A DNA stretch of 8,510 bases, taken from NCBI GenBank assembly GCA_002424365.1, contig DIRQ01000116.1, positions 29,152 to 37,661 of the forward strand. Direction: 5' to 3'. Positions 1-6,552 of this stretch are shown here, one piece after another. Position 1 is the stretch's first letter. Every line of letters starts with the position of its first letter. Origin of the DNA: Syntrophomonas sp. UBA5432. GTDB lineage: Bacteria > Bacillota > Syntrophomonadia > Syntrophomonadales > Syntrophomonadaceae. The translations under genes were made by a program, and so were the position numbers. Under the pieces are notes generated by a model. It saw nothing but the letters and a program-made list of their open reading frames with translations. It was not told where the DNA came from and ran no database searches.

Positions 1-839
1 GCGATGTAGATACCTAGGAGAATGAGGATGCCGCCGATAATTTGGTACCAAAGTAAGAGCTCTCCAAAGATAATATAGGCTAATATACTAGCTCCCACTG
101 ATTCGCCCAGGATGGATACCGCGACAATGGGAGCTTTTACATATTTTAAAGCCCAATTAAAAACACCGTGACCAATTACGCCAGGAAATAAAGCCATAAG
201 TAAAAATAAAATCCAATCCAGCACCGGGTAGCCGCTAAGGCTGATATTGCTTAGTAAACATACCGGGAATATTACCAGTGCTGCCACTGCCGATACTATA
301 CTGGTATAACCGAGCGTATCTATTCGAGCCCGTACTTTACGCCCGATTATAAAGTAAAAGGCTACAAAAAAGCCACTGGCCAGAGCCAGCATATCTCCCA
401 GTAGCTTTCCTGAACGTAAATCTCCATGAGCTATTAGAAGGCTGCCCATGAGAGCCAGAAGAATGCCAACAATAACGTATGGAGAGGATTTTTCTTTTAA
501 AAAAATAATTGAAAATACCAGGACAAATATAACCTGCAGGTTGGTAAATAGAACTGAACTAGATATGCTGGTGTAATTCAGAGAAGTTATCCAGAAAGTA
601 AAGTGCAAGGCCAGGAATAATCCTGCCCCCAGAATATAATAAAAATCACGCCGCTCTATACGAGCTATACTATCCTTAAGTTTACCACCTCTAAATGTTC
701 CCGCCAAAAGCGAAGTAAATAACACCCGGTAGAAAGAGATTAATAGGGCTGGAGCTGTACAAAACCTGACCATAATGGATGAGGTGGAAACGACCAGGAT
801 GGCAAAACCTAAGGCCAGATATATCAGGGAAAGCCTCAT
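1..839 (-). CDS. EamA/DMT-family permease, 3' end cut by window edge
   Basis: The minus-strand frame from the ATG at 839 stays open for 279 codons to the left edge, so the stop lies outside the window. The translation is strongly hydrophobic, with about ten membrane segments in two related halves (roughly residues 1-140 and 148-279), the EamA (DUF6) repeat layout of drug/metabolite transporters. Typical features are the N-terminal stretch around residues 8-46 with SIMVRF and SFYRVLF, the LFTNLQVIFV region near 98-107 followed by FLKEK, and a second-half GVIGHGVFNWALKYV near 220-234. Family length is about 290-310 residues, so little is missing. The start is chosen because ATG overlaps the livG stop as ATGA; there is only a poor GAGG one base before it, so translation probably depends on coupling to livG. 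Family members export amino acids, sugars or other metabolites; the substrate here cannot be read. Co-transcription with LIV uptake genes hints at an amino-acid-related solute (inference). Confidence 0.88.
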   Translation of the reverse strand, partial: MRLSLIYLALGFAILVVSTSSIMVRFCTAPALLISFYRVLFTSLLAGTFRGGKLKDSIARIERRDFYYILGAGLFLALHFTFWITSLNYTSISSSVLFTNLQVIFVLVFSIIFLKEKSSPYVIVGILLALMGSLLIAHGDLRSGKLLGDMLALASGFFVAFYFIIGRKVRARIDTLGYTSIVSAVAALVIFPVCLLSNISLSGYPVLDWILFLLMALFPGVIGHGVFNWALKYVKAPIVAVSILGESVGASILAYIIFGELLLWYQIIGGILILLGIYI

Positions 840-1600
840 GCCTCTGCGCCCAGATAAGACTGGATAACCCTTTCGTCGTTCTTAACTACCTCCGGCGGTC
901 CGTCAGCAATTTTACGGCCATAATCCAGAACGGCAATTTGCTCACATATATTCATAACCAGGTTCATATCATGCTCTACCAAGATTATTGTCAGTTGCAT
1001 CTCATTTCTTATTCTCCAAATTAAATCCATTAACCCCATTTTCTCAGTGGAATTCATTCCTGCCGCCGGTTCATCCAGCAGCAGTAGTGAAGGATTAAGG
1101 GCCATAGCCCGGGCAATTTCTAACCTTCTTTGTTCACCATAGGCCAGGTTTTCGGCATACTCCAACTTTTTGTCGCCTAGACCTACCAGATCCAGGAGTT
1201 GTTCCGCTTTTTCCATAATGGTTTTTTCTTCCCGGCGGGAACCCGGCAGTCCCAGTATGCTACCGAAGAAACCACTTCTGCTTACTCCATGGCTGCCAAC
1301 CCGAACATTATCCAGTACCGATAGTTTATTAAAGAGGCGAATGTTTTGGAAAGTACGGCCTATGCCCTGACGCGCTACGTCCCAGGCATGCATCTTATTT
1401 AGCAGGCGATCTTTAAAAATCACTTTTCCCCCGGTCGGAAGATATATCCCGGTGATTATATTAAAAAGAGTAGTTTTACCGGCACCATTAGGGCCAATAA
1501 TACCAAAAATCTGCTGTTCCTTTACCTCAATATCTACTACGTCCAGGGCGCGCAGGCCGCCAAACTCCATGGTTATTTCTTCTAATTGGAGGATTGCCAT
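836..1600 (-). CDS. livG: LivG-type ABC transporter ATPase
   Basis: This is one of the two cytoplasmic ATPases that normally power branched-chain amino acid (HAAT/LIV) ABC importers. In 254 residues it has Walker A GPNGAGKT (36-43), Q-loop Gln85 in GRTFQNIRLF, the signature AYGEQRRLEIARA (153-165), Walker B LLLLDEP (172-178) with catalytic Glu177, and the H-loop His210 in LVEHDM. The long insert between Q-loop and signature (about 100-150), the GRTFQNIRLF sequence and the EQRRLEIARA signature mark LivG rather than LivF. Length matches the family. The ATG at 1600 lies inside the last codons of livM (19-base overlap) behind an AGGTGG-type ribosome site. The stop overlaps the start of the EamA permease gene. 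All catalytic residues are present. A LivF partner is not encoded next to it in this window. Confidence 0.96.
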   Translation of the reverse strand: MAILQLEEITMEFGGLRALDVVDIEVKEQQIFGIIGPNGAGKTTLFNIITGIYLPTGGKVIFKDRLLNKMHAWDVARQGIGRTFQNIRLFNKLSVLDNVRVGSHGVSRSGFFGSILGLPGSRREEKTIMEKAEQLLDLVGLGDKKLEYAENLAYGEQRRLEIARAMALNPSLLLLDEPAAGMNSTEKMGLMDLIWRIRNEMQLTIILVEHDMNLVMNICEQIAVLDYGRKIADGPPEVVKNDERVIQSYLGAEA

Positions 1601-2475
1601 AAGCCCACCTTCTTTCCCTGTAGCTTTTTCTTAAGGTCATAAACTCGGACGTCACCCAATAATCCATTGGGACGGAAAATCATCAGTATAACTAAAAGGG
1701 CACCATAGAACATTAGACGGTATTCAGCTACAACACGCAGCATCTCCGGTAAGAGGGTGAGTATAACCGACCCCAGAACAGTGCCGGGTATACTTCCCAT
1801 TCCTCCCAGCACTACCATATTAAGCAGTTCAATAGATTTCATAAAAGCAAAATCCTGGGGACGGATAAAATACATATAGTGAGCATATAATCCCCCACCC
1901 AGACCGGCCAAAAAAGAGCCGGCAGTAAAGGCCAGAACTTTTAAGCGGGTAGAATTTATGCCGCTGGCTTCAGCCGCTATTTCATTCTCCCTGATAGCGT
2001 AAAATGCCCTGCCAATACGGGAGTTGAGTAGTTTAGCATTTAGTATGATAACTATTATTACCAGGGTCCATACCAGCACGAAAGTAGTATTTTGCGGAAT
2101 CCCGGAGAGTCCTACCGCCTTACCCCCGGGCTCAAAATTAAGGAAAAAGACCCGGATAATCTCGGCAAAACCAATGGTAACCATAGCCAGGTAATCACCT
2201 TCCAGGCGCAAAGTAGGTATGCCGATAAGAAATCCAAAAAAGGCGGCGACCATTGCTCCAGCCAGCAATGACAAGAAAAAAGGGCTCCCCATCTGCATAG
2301 AAAAAATAGCGGAAGTATAAGCTCCAATGCTCATAAAACCGGCATGTCCCATGGATAACTGTCCAGTAACCCCGGTAATTAGATTTAAGCCCAGGGCCAG
2401 GATAATGTTTATGCCAATCAGCATCAAGATACGCAGGTAATAAGGGTCGATATACTGAGATATTAGTGCATCCAT
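1582..2475 (-). CDS. livM: LivM-type branched-chain amino acid ABC permease
   Basis: This inner-membrane permease subunit forms the translocation channel together with LivH. It has 297 residues and about eight to ten hydrophobic segments. The LivM hallmark GQLSMGHAGFMSIGAY is at 38-53, the cytoplasmic coupling loop IRENEIAAEASGI at 161-173 (the contact for the ATPase, EAA-like), and LGGMGSIPGTVLG at 223-235; it ends in the usual RPNGLLG (268-274) and a basic tail. The ATG at 2475 is preceded by TAGGTGA eight bases upstream; that TAG is also the livH stop, so the spacer is only 11 bases and the two permease genes should be translated from one message. The 3' end overlaps livG by 19 bases. Nothing is missing or broken. 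Confidence 0.95.
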   Translation of the reverse strand: MDALISQYIDPYYLRILMLIGINIILALGLNLITGVTGQLSMGHAGFMSIGAYTSAIFSMQMGSPFFLSLLAGAMVAAFFGFLIGIPTLRLEGDYLAMVTIGFAEIIRVFFLNFEPGGKAVGLSGIPQNTTFVLVWTLVIIVIILNAKLLNSRIGRAFYAIRENEIAAEASGINSTRLKVLAFTAGSFLAGLGGGLYAHYMYFIRPQDFAFMKSIELLNMVVLGGMGSIPGTVLGSVILTLLPEMLRVVAEYRLMFYGALLVILMIFRPNGLLGDVRVYDLKKKLQGKKVGLWQSSN

Positions 2476-2486
2476 TGCCAGTTCAC

Positions 2487-3362
2487 CTACACCTTTTTGG
2501 TAATCTTTTGCCCCATAATGCCCTGGGGACGAATAATTAATACTAGTATCAGTATGCCAAAGGCTATAGCATCTTTATAGGACGAGGAGAGATAGGCTAC
2601 CCCCAGAATTTCCAATACCCCCAGGGTAATCCCACCAATCATGGCCCCCGGTATAGAGCCAATTCCGCCTAAAATGGCAGCGGCAAAGGCCTTTAATCCA
2701 GCCATAGTGCCCATGTAAGGCCATACCGCATTGTAATAAATACCAACCATAACCCCACCGGCAGCAGCCAGGGCCGAACCTATAGCAAAGGTAAAGGAAA
2801 TAATCCTGTTAACATTAATACCCATTAAATAGGCTGCATCCAGATCCTGTGAACAAGCCCGCATAGCCTTGCCTACTCTGGTTTTTTGCACCAACAACTG
2901 CAAGCCTACCATTAACAGAGTAGCCACTACCAGAATAATGATCTGCAATGATGACACCTGCAAATCTCCTACTTGAAAGGTCTGAATATTAATAATGTCG
3001 GGGTAACGGCGGGTATTAGTCTGAGCTATTAAGACCATTAGGGTGGATAGGAATATGGATACCCCAATAGCGCTGATAATTCCAGAAAGGCGGGAGGCTC
3101 TCCCCCGCAGGGGACGATAGGCGATTAGTTCCACTAGCATACCCAGTACCATACAAAAGGCCATAGCCCCCAGGAGGGCTACTCCAATATTTAATCCGGT
3201 ATTAACCACCAGGAATAATCCCACAAAGGCTCCGATCATGTATATTTCCCCGTGGGCAAAGTTAATAAGCTGGATAATGCCGTAAACCATAGTGTAACCG
3301 AGGGCTATCAGGGCATAAGTACTTCCCAGAGTTAGCCCGTTTAGCAGTTGTTGCCAGATCAA
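2487..3362 (-). CDS. livH: LivH-type branched-chain amino acid ABC permease, TTG start
   Basis: This is the second membrane subunit of the LIV/HAAT importer, 291 residues, as usual for LivH. The N-terminal family pattern LNGLTLGSTYALIALGYTMV (7-26) is followed by INFAHGEIYMIGAF (33-46). The coupling loop MRACSQDLDAAYLMGINV is at 167-184, LGGIGSIPGAMIGG at 231-244, and the C-terminal IRPQGIMG at 277-284. The start is TTG at 3362: a strong GGGGAGG lies seven bases upstream and no ATG or GTG start is available upstream in frame. It follows the binding-protein gene after a 136-base spacer that holds a hairpin at 3444-3479, and it precedes livM by 11 bases. Substrate specificity comes from the binding protein, not from this subunit. 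Confidence 0.95.
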   Translation of the reverse strand: MIWQQLLNGLTLGSTYALIALGYTMVYGIIQLINFAHGEIYMIGAFVGLFLVVNTGLNIGVALLGAMAFCMVLGMLVELIAYRPLRGRASRLSGIISAIGVSIFLSTLMVLIAQTNTRRYPDIINIQTFQVGDLQVSSLQIIILVVATLLMVGLQLLVQKTRVGKAMRACSQDLDAAYLMGINVNRIISFTFAIGSALAAAGGVMVGIYYNAVWPYMGTMAGLKAFAAAILGGIGSIPGAMIGGITLGVLEILGVAYLSSSYKDAIAFGILILVLIIRPQGIMGQKITKKV

Positions 3363-3380
3363 TATGCTTCCTCCCCTGTT

Positions 3381-3404
3381 AGTTTAAACTATACACAGTT
3401 TAAC
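3381..3404. promoter_or_regulatory. AGTTTAA repeat/palindrome upstream of livH
   Basis: The perfect palindrome AGTTTAAACT (3381-3390) is followed by AGTTTAAC (3397-3404), so AGTTTAA occurs twice with starts 16 bases apart. It sits just upstream of the livH ribosome site, downstream of the hairpin. On the minus strand TATAGT (3393-3388) within it resembles a -10, but no good -35 is at the right distance. It may be an operator or secondary promoter, or chance AT-rich sequence. Confidence 0.22.
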
Positions 3405-3443
3405 ACGGGGACCAGGTCTCCGCATTAAACTACATATAATCTT

Positions 3444-3479
3444 AACAATGGCCCGACCTCAATCGGACGGGCCATTGTT
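3444..3479 (-). terminator. Intercistronic hairpin between livK and livH
   Basis: A perfect 12-bp inverted repeat, AACAATGGCCCG (3444-3455) and CGGGCCATTGTT (3468-3479), closes on a 12-base middle that can add two more pairs. It begins 19 bases after the livK stop. On the minus strand the stem is followed by only a weak U-rich tail (TTAAGATTATATG), so complete termination is doubtful. The usual role of such a hairpin after a binding-protein gene is partial termination or 3'-end protection, which raises binding-protein level over the permease; that role is inferred. Confidence 0.65.
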
Positions 3480-3498
3480 TATAGTATAAAACAAAAAG

Positions 3499-4665
3499 CT
3501 ACTCAATGTTTAATGGAATCTTATCCAATAAAGTTAATTTGCCATCCTTAACCGTAATCAGACAGATCGGACTCTTAATCGGTTCACGGTCCGCCCGGAA
3601 AGTAGTATTACCTGATACTCCCGGATAATCTTTAAGCTTGGCCAGTTCATCTTTAAATACCGACGGATCTGCACTATTGGCGTCTTCCATAGCCTTGGCC
3701 AGAATCATAACCGCATCATAGTACTGGGCCGAGAACATATCCGGCTCTTCATTATATTTGGCTTTGTAGTCTGCCAGGAATTTTTCGGTTACCGGGTTGG
3801 ACTCGTCTCCACTGAAACTAAACCCACAATAGAAAATAACTTTTTCTTCCACTGCTTTGCCACCTAGATTAGCCAGGTCCTGACCATAGAGACCGTCACC
3901 GCCTATCAGGCTAATATCCAAACCCTGTTTTTTAGCTTCATTCATCAAAAGAGCTGCTTCCCGGTAATATCCAGTAAATACCAGGACATCAGGCTTAGCC
4001 TTTTTTATGTTTGTAATCTGGGCAGTAAAATCAGTTTCCTCGTCATTAATACTTTCTTCAATCACTATTTTTCCGCCCTGTTTGTCTATAGCATCTTTAA
4101 ATACCGGGGTTAGCGATACACTATAATCATTATTAAGTGAAGTGATTACAGCAATATTCTTCCAGTCCTTAGTGTTAATCATCCAGTCTACTACTGATGG
4201 TACCGCAAACATATCCAACAGGGTATTGCGAAATACATAATCACCGATCTCAACTACACCTGTACCGGTTGCACCGGCAGAAAATATCACCACTTTGTTT
4301 CCCTGAGCAATCTTAGCCGCAATTTTAGTCAAACCGGTACAGGGATCACCCACCAGTGCTACCACCTTATCGCGGTTAATATATTTGTCCGTTATAAGGG
4401 CTATCTCACTGGAATCACCCTTGTTATCCAGGTAAATGCCTTCCAGTTGTTTTCCCAACACTCCACCATTTTTATTAACTTCTTCAATAGCCATTTTCAT
4501 GCCTTTTTGTCCCGGGATACCATAGTTAGCCACTGATCCGGTCGTAGCCCCTAGAAATCCCAGCTTAATAGTATCCTTGCTTTTACCCCCACAACCCGCC
4601 ATAACAGATAATACCATTAAAAAGCATACTAATAATGCCCATCCAGCTTTACCACGAAATCTCAA
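3499..4665 (-). CDS. livK: LIV-type substrate-binding lipoprotein, TTG start
   Basis: This is the extracytoplasmic binding protein that delivers the ligand to the LivHMG transporter. It has 388 residues. A basic start (MRFRGK) and a hydrophobic stretch (residues 9-23) lead to a lipobox-like VMAGC with Cys25, so it is probably a lipid-anchored protein, as expected for Gram-positive ABC importers. The type I periplasmic-binding fold (Peripla_BP_6 / LivJ-like) runs from about 32 to 386: IKLGFLGATTGSVANYG (33-49), FSAGATGTG (128-136, ligand loop region), PDVLVFTGYYREAALL (225-240), LIGGDGLYG (253-261) and SAQYYDAVMILA (312-323). The TTG at 4665 is used because GGGAGG lies eight bases upstream. 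It is the first gene of the operon. The ligand is inferred as branched-chain or another amino acid; amide, urea or aromatic-acid binders share this fold. Confidence 0.93.
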   Translation of the reverse strand: MRFRGKAGWALLVCFLMVLSVMAGCGGKSKDTIKLGFLGATTGSVANYGIPGQKGMKMAIEEVNKNGGVLGKQLEGIYLDNKGDSSEIALITDKYINRDKVVALVGDPCTGLTKIAAKIAQGNKVVIFSAGATGTGVVEIGDYVFRNTLLDMFAVPSVVDWMINTKDWKNIAVITSLNNDYSVSLTPVFKDAIDKQGGKIVIEESINDEETDFTAQITNIKKAKPDVLVFTGYYREAALLMNEAKKQGLDISLIGGDGLYGQDLANLGGKAVEEKVIFYCGFSFSGDESNPVTEKFLADYKAKYNEEPDMFSAQYYDAVMILAKAMEDANSADPSVFKDELAKLKDYPGVSGNTTFRADREPIKSPICLITVKDGKLTLLDKIPLNIE

Positions 4666-4679
4666 AATCCGTTCCTCCC

Positions 4680-4733
4680 TTACCCGTCGATAAATAAACT
4701 TGGTCGAATTTGCGGAACTACACCCCCAGTCAT
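4680..4733 (-). other. Possible 17-codon leader ORF upstream of livK
   Basis: An ATG at 4733 opens a short frame, MTGGVVPQIRPSLFIDG, closed by TAA at 4682-4680 just before the GGGAGG of livK. It has five branched-chain residues (Val, Val, Ile, Leu, Ile) among 17. There is no Shine-Dalgarno site, and if the proposed -10 at 4739-4747 is right, the ATG would fall almost at the transcription start (leaderless). A GTTCC in the leader could pair with GGAAC overlapping the livK ribosome site, but only over five bases. Probably chance; listed because of its position. Confidence 0.2.
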
Positions 4734-4738
4734 AAAAA

Positions 4739-4747
4739 AGTATAACA
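4739..4747 (-). promoter_or_regulatory. Extended -10 promoter candidate for the LIV operon
   Basis: On the minus strand this reads TGT-TATACT, an extended -10 (TGnTATAAT type) one base from consensus in the hexamer. No recognisable -35 lies 16-18 bases upstream, which extended -10 promoters tolerate. It lies about 75 bases before the livK start, in the only long spacer ahead of the operon, so it is the best candidate for the operon promoter. Confidence 0.4.
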
Positions 4748-4790
4748 GTTTATATATTCCCTTTGATAGACTAAAATCCTTCCCTAAATT

Positions 4791-4809
4791 AAAAAAACTG
4801 TCAAACAGT
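4791..4809 (-). terminator. Weak terminator after the cysteine-cluster gene
   Basis: On the minus strand ACTGT-TTG-ACAGT forms a five-pair hairpin followed directly by a run of seven T (counting the last stem base), about 17 bases after the stop of the cysteine-cluster gene. The layout is right for a rho-independent terminator but the stem is short and has few GC pairs. Upstream read-through into the LIV operon is therefore possible. Confidence 0.4.
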
Positions 4810-4825
4810 ATCACATATTGTAGGC

Positions 4826-5458
4826 CTATATAAAGGGGGCCAGGGGTATATCAGAGTATTCCCCGGCCTGCATGAAAAACTTAATATTGGGGTTATAGCG
4901 GTAATCCTCAATAAGTTTCCTAAACATCATATCAAAGCTGCTCAAACCCTGCTCAGAAGAACCTGCCAATAAACCTAATTCTTCTACAAAAAGCTGGGTA
5001 GCAGTAGCCCCCGTCCAGCTCAGGGAATAAACAAGCTGTTCGGTATCACCTGATATTTGACAACAGAGATAAAACCGGCAAATCAGCGAACGCAGCGGGT
5101 AGATGGTACATATTTTGTCCTGTAAAAAAATACAGGGGTCAGGCTGCATCCGCAGTAGACCCACTTCTAGTTTGTCTCTTTGAAAATAACGGGCTATAAA
5201 CTCAGGGTAGTCTAGCCCGGTAAATCTGGCCATCTTTTTAAAAGCAATCAAGTCGGGAATAACATAGGCAGTGTTACAGCAATTTACCGTGCAACCCCGG
5301 CATTCCCGGTGCTGATTTTGGGCATATAATTTGTAAAGCCTCTCATTATCACAGAGAGGCTGCCAGGCATCAAGTAAATCCTGCAAGGTAGCACGGTTAT
5401 CGTTTACTCTGACTTCTATACCATTATCATAATTTATCTCAATCTTGTTTACTCCCAT
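4826..5458 (-). CDS. YkgJ-type cysteine-cluster protein
   Basis: This 210-residue soluble protein has a cysteine pattern of the YkgJ / CxxCxxxCC family (putative zinc- or iron-binding proteins of mostly unknown role). Visible are Cys53 and Cys56 in CRGC, Cys60-Cys61 in NCCN, then Cys109 in DPCIFL, Cys117 in ICTIY, Cys127 in LICRF, and an extra pair Cys132-Cys133. The usual second block is C-x-IY-x-x-RP-x-x-CR; here it is C-T-IY-PLRSLICR, so the arginine is kept but the proline is Ser124. There is no signal peptide or membrane segment. The flanks (1-50 and 140-210) are not recognised. ATG at 5458 overlaps the end of the acyltransferase gene by 10 bases with a GAGG seven bases upstream, so the two are probably translated together. 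The metal and substrate cannot be told from sequence. Confidence 0.8.
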   Translation of the reverse strand: MGVNKIEINYDNGIEVRVNDNRATLQDLLDAWQPLCDNERLYKLYAQNQHRECRGCTVNCCNTAYVIPDLIAFKKMARFTGLDYPEFIARYFQRDKLEVGLLRMQPDPCIFLQDKICTIYPLRSLICRFYLCCQISGDTEQLVYSLSWTGATATQLFVEELGLLAGSSEQGLSSFDMMFRKLIEDYRYNPNIKFFMQAGEYSDIPLAPFI

Positions 5459-5979
5459 ATTACATCCTCTTTAATTACCCGCGCCGGATTTCCGCCTACC
5501 AGGGTGCGGGGAGGTACATCATGAGTTACCACCGAGTTATTAGCTATTACCGAGCCTTCGCCTACTGTTACTCCTTTAAGGATAACGGCGCGGCAGCCAA
5601 TCCAAACATGGTCTTCAACTCTTATGGGTTCTATCAAGGTGCGAAGTTCCTGACCCCGTACCGCAAAAGGGTGAGAGGAGGTATCCATAAAAAGCACGTG
5701 CCAGCTTATGGCACAGCCCCGGCCAATATTCACTTCTTTAACTGATAGAACATTAGTCCCGTCACCCAGGTAAGTATCATCACCTATATAAATCCGGGCA
5801 TTTTCGCCGGTTGATATACGCACTTCGCGTTCAATAAGGACATTATTGCCAACGTGAACTTCTGAACCCTTACCCAGGAAAATATACCCCGGGTTACGAC
5901 CCCGGAAATTTTCACCGCAGCTGGTTAATTCCCGCTTAACCAGCCAGGTGGTATAGCGATCACGAATATTATCAAACAT
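5449..5979 (-). CDS. Left-handed beta-helix acyltransferase (maltose/CatB O-acetyltransferase-like)
   Basis: This 176-residue protein consists largely of hexapeptide repeats (hydrophobic residue every sixth position), the left-handed beta-helix fold of trimeric acyl-CoA acyltransferases. Examples run through VHVGNNVLIE (41-50), IYIGDDTYLG (63-72), VNIGRGCAIS (83-92), VWIGCRAVILKG (125-136) and VTVGEGSVIANNSVV (137-151). His94 in SWHVLFMDT and His103 in SSHPF fit the catalytic/loop region. VGGNPARVIK (161-170) is the common C-terminal signature of sugar and xenobiotic O-acetyltransferases. The N-terminal 30 residues are a short helix-like extension. The acceptor is unknown; surface sugars are the commonest targets (inference). 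ATG at 5979 has AGGGGG/AAGGG upstream. The gene lies behind a repeat-rich spacer and overlaps the cysteine-cluster gene, with which it seems to form a two-gene unit. Confidence 0.9.
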   Translation of the reverse strand: MFDNIRDRYTTWLVKRELTSCGENFRGRNPGYIFLGKGSEVHVGNNVLIEREVRISTGENARIYIGDDTYLGDGTNVLSVKEVNIGRGCAISWHVLFMDTSSHPFAVRGQELRTLIEPIRVEDHVWIGCRAVILKGVTVGEGSVIANNSVVTHDVPPRTLVGGNPARVIKEDVIWE

Positions 5980-5999
5980 ACCCTTAACCCCCTAATTGA

Positions 6000-6080
6000 G
6001 AAGTGGGAGGCGGGAAGTTGGAAGTGGGAACGCCTCACACCTTACCCCTTACTCCCCACTCTAAAAAATTAATCAATTTT
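6000..6080. repeat. Purine/pyrimidine fold-back repeat, copy A
   Basis: This spacer between rnhA and the acyltransferase gene has a purine-rich half on the plus strand (6000-6030, starting GAAGTGGGAGG) followed by a pyrimidine-rich half (6031-6063, ending CCCCACTCTA). It ends in an AT-rich tail that forms AAAATT-AATC-AATTTT (6065-6080). The purine half matches the reverse complement of 8480-8510 at 26 of 31 positions, and 6036-6063 matches 7518-7545 at 23 of 28. The two halves are roughly complementary, so the strand can fold back imperfectly. On the minus strand the AT hairpin is followed by few T residues, so it is at best a weak terminator for rnhA. Confidence 0.7.
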
Positions 6081-6111
6081 GCAAATCAAGTGATATTTGT
6101 AGGATAATATG

Positions 6112-6552
6112 TTACTGTTGCCTATTTATCGCGTTGCGAGCCAGTTCATCACAGCGTTCATTCCACTTATTTCCGGAATGTCCCTTGACTTTTTCTATTC
6201 TTACCCGGTTCTTGTTCATAAAAGCCAGCAAGGATTTCCATAGATCCTGGTTGGCTACATCTTCCTTTTTACTGTTTTTCCACCCATTTTTTTGCCAGCG
6301 GCCTATCCAGTCCTGGCCGAAAGCATTTACAATGTAAGCACTGTCTGAATATACCACCACATCCCAGCCAGTTACTTTGATTGCCCGCAGGGCTTCCAGT
6401 ACCGCAGTAAGCTCCATGCGCTGGTTAGTGGTGTTATCTTCTCCTCCTGAGATTTCTTTCATCTTATCTCCGTAAAAAAGCACCGCCCCCCATCCGCCTG
6501 GCCCGGGATTACCAGAGCAGGCTCCATCAGTATATATAGTTATCTTTTTCAC
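6112..6552 (-). CDS. rnhA: Ribonuclease HI, GTG start
   Basis: This enzyme cleaves the RNA strand of RNA-DNA hybrids in the cytoplasm, removing R-loops and primer remnants. The 146 residues match bacterial RNase HI along the whole length: YTDGACSGNPGPGGWGAVL (7-25) with Asp9, NQRMELTAVLEAL (43-55) with Glu47, VVYSDSAYIVNA (67-78) with Asp70, the basic substrate handle with tryptophans (82-105, WIGRWQKNGW), VKGHSGNKWNERCDELA (122-138) with His125 and Asp135. All four carboxylates and the flexible-loop histidine are there, so it should be active. The start is GTG at 6552; it overlaps the comFB-family stop as GTGA, and the nearest Shine-Dalgarno-like AAGGGG is about 11 bases away, so translation is likely coupled to the upstream gene. 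Confidence 0.97.
   Translation of the reverse strand: MKKITIYTDGACSGNPGPGGWGAVLFYGDKMKEISGGEDNTTNQRMELTAVLEALRAIKVTGWDVVVYSDSAYIVNAFGQDWIGRWQKNGWKNSKKEDVANQDLWKSLLAFMNKNRVRIEKVKGHSGNKWNERCDELARNAINRQQ

Noticed and set aside
836..1600. ATPase could be LivF instead of LivG
   Set aside because: The length of 254, the long insert before the signature and the GRTFQNIRLF and EQRRLEIARA sequences fit LivG.
779..1634. Plus-strand open frames opposite livG (779-1024, 1170-1370, 1452-1634)
   Set aside because: They lie antisense to a well-recognised ATPase gene, are short and resemble no protein family; they are shadow frames.
2112..2327. Minus-strand 71-codon frame inside livM
   Set aside because: It is in another frame of an intact livM gene and has no family features.
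5521..5745. Plus-strand 74-codon frame opposite the acyltransferase
   Set aside because: It is antisense to hexapeptide-repeat coding sequence, with no ribosome site or family resemblance.
6134..6337. Plus-strand frame opposite rnhA
   Set aside because: It is antisense to an intact RNase HI gene with all catalytic residues.
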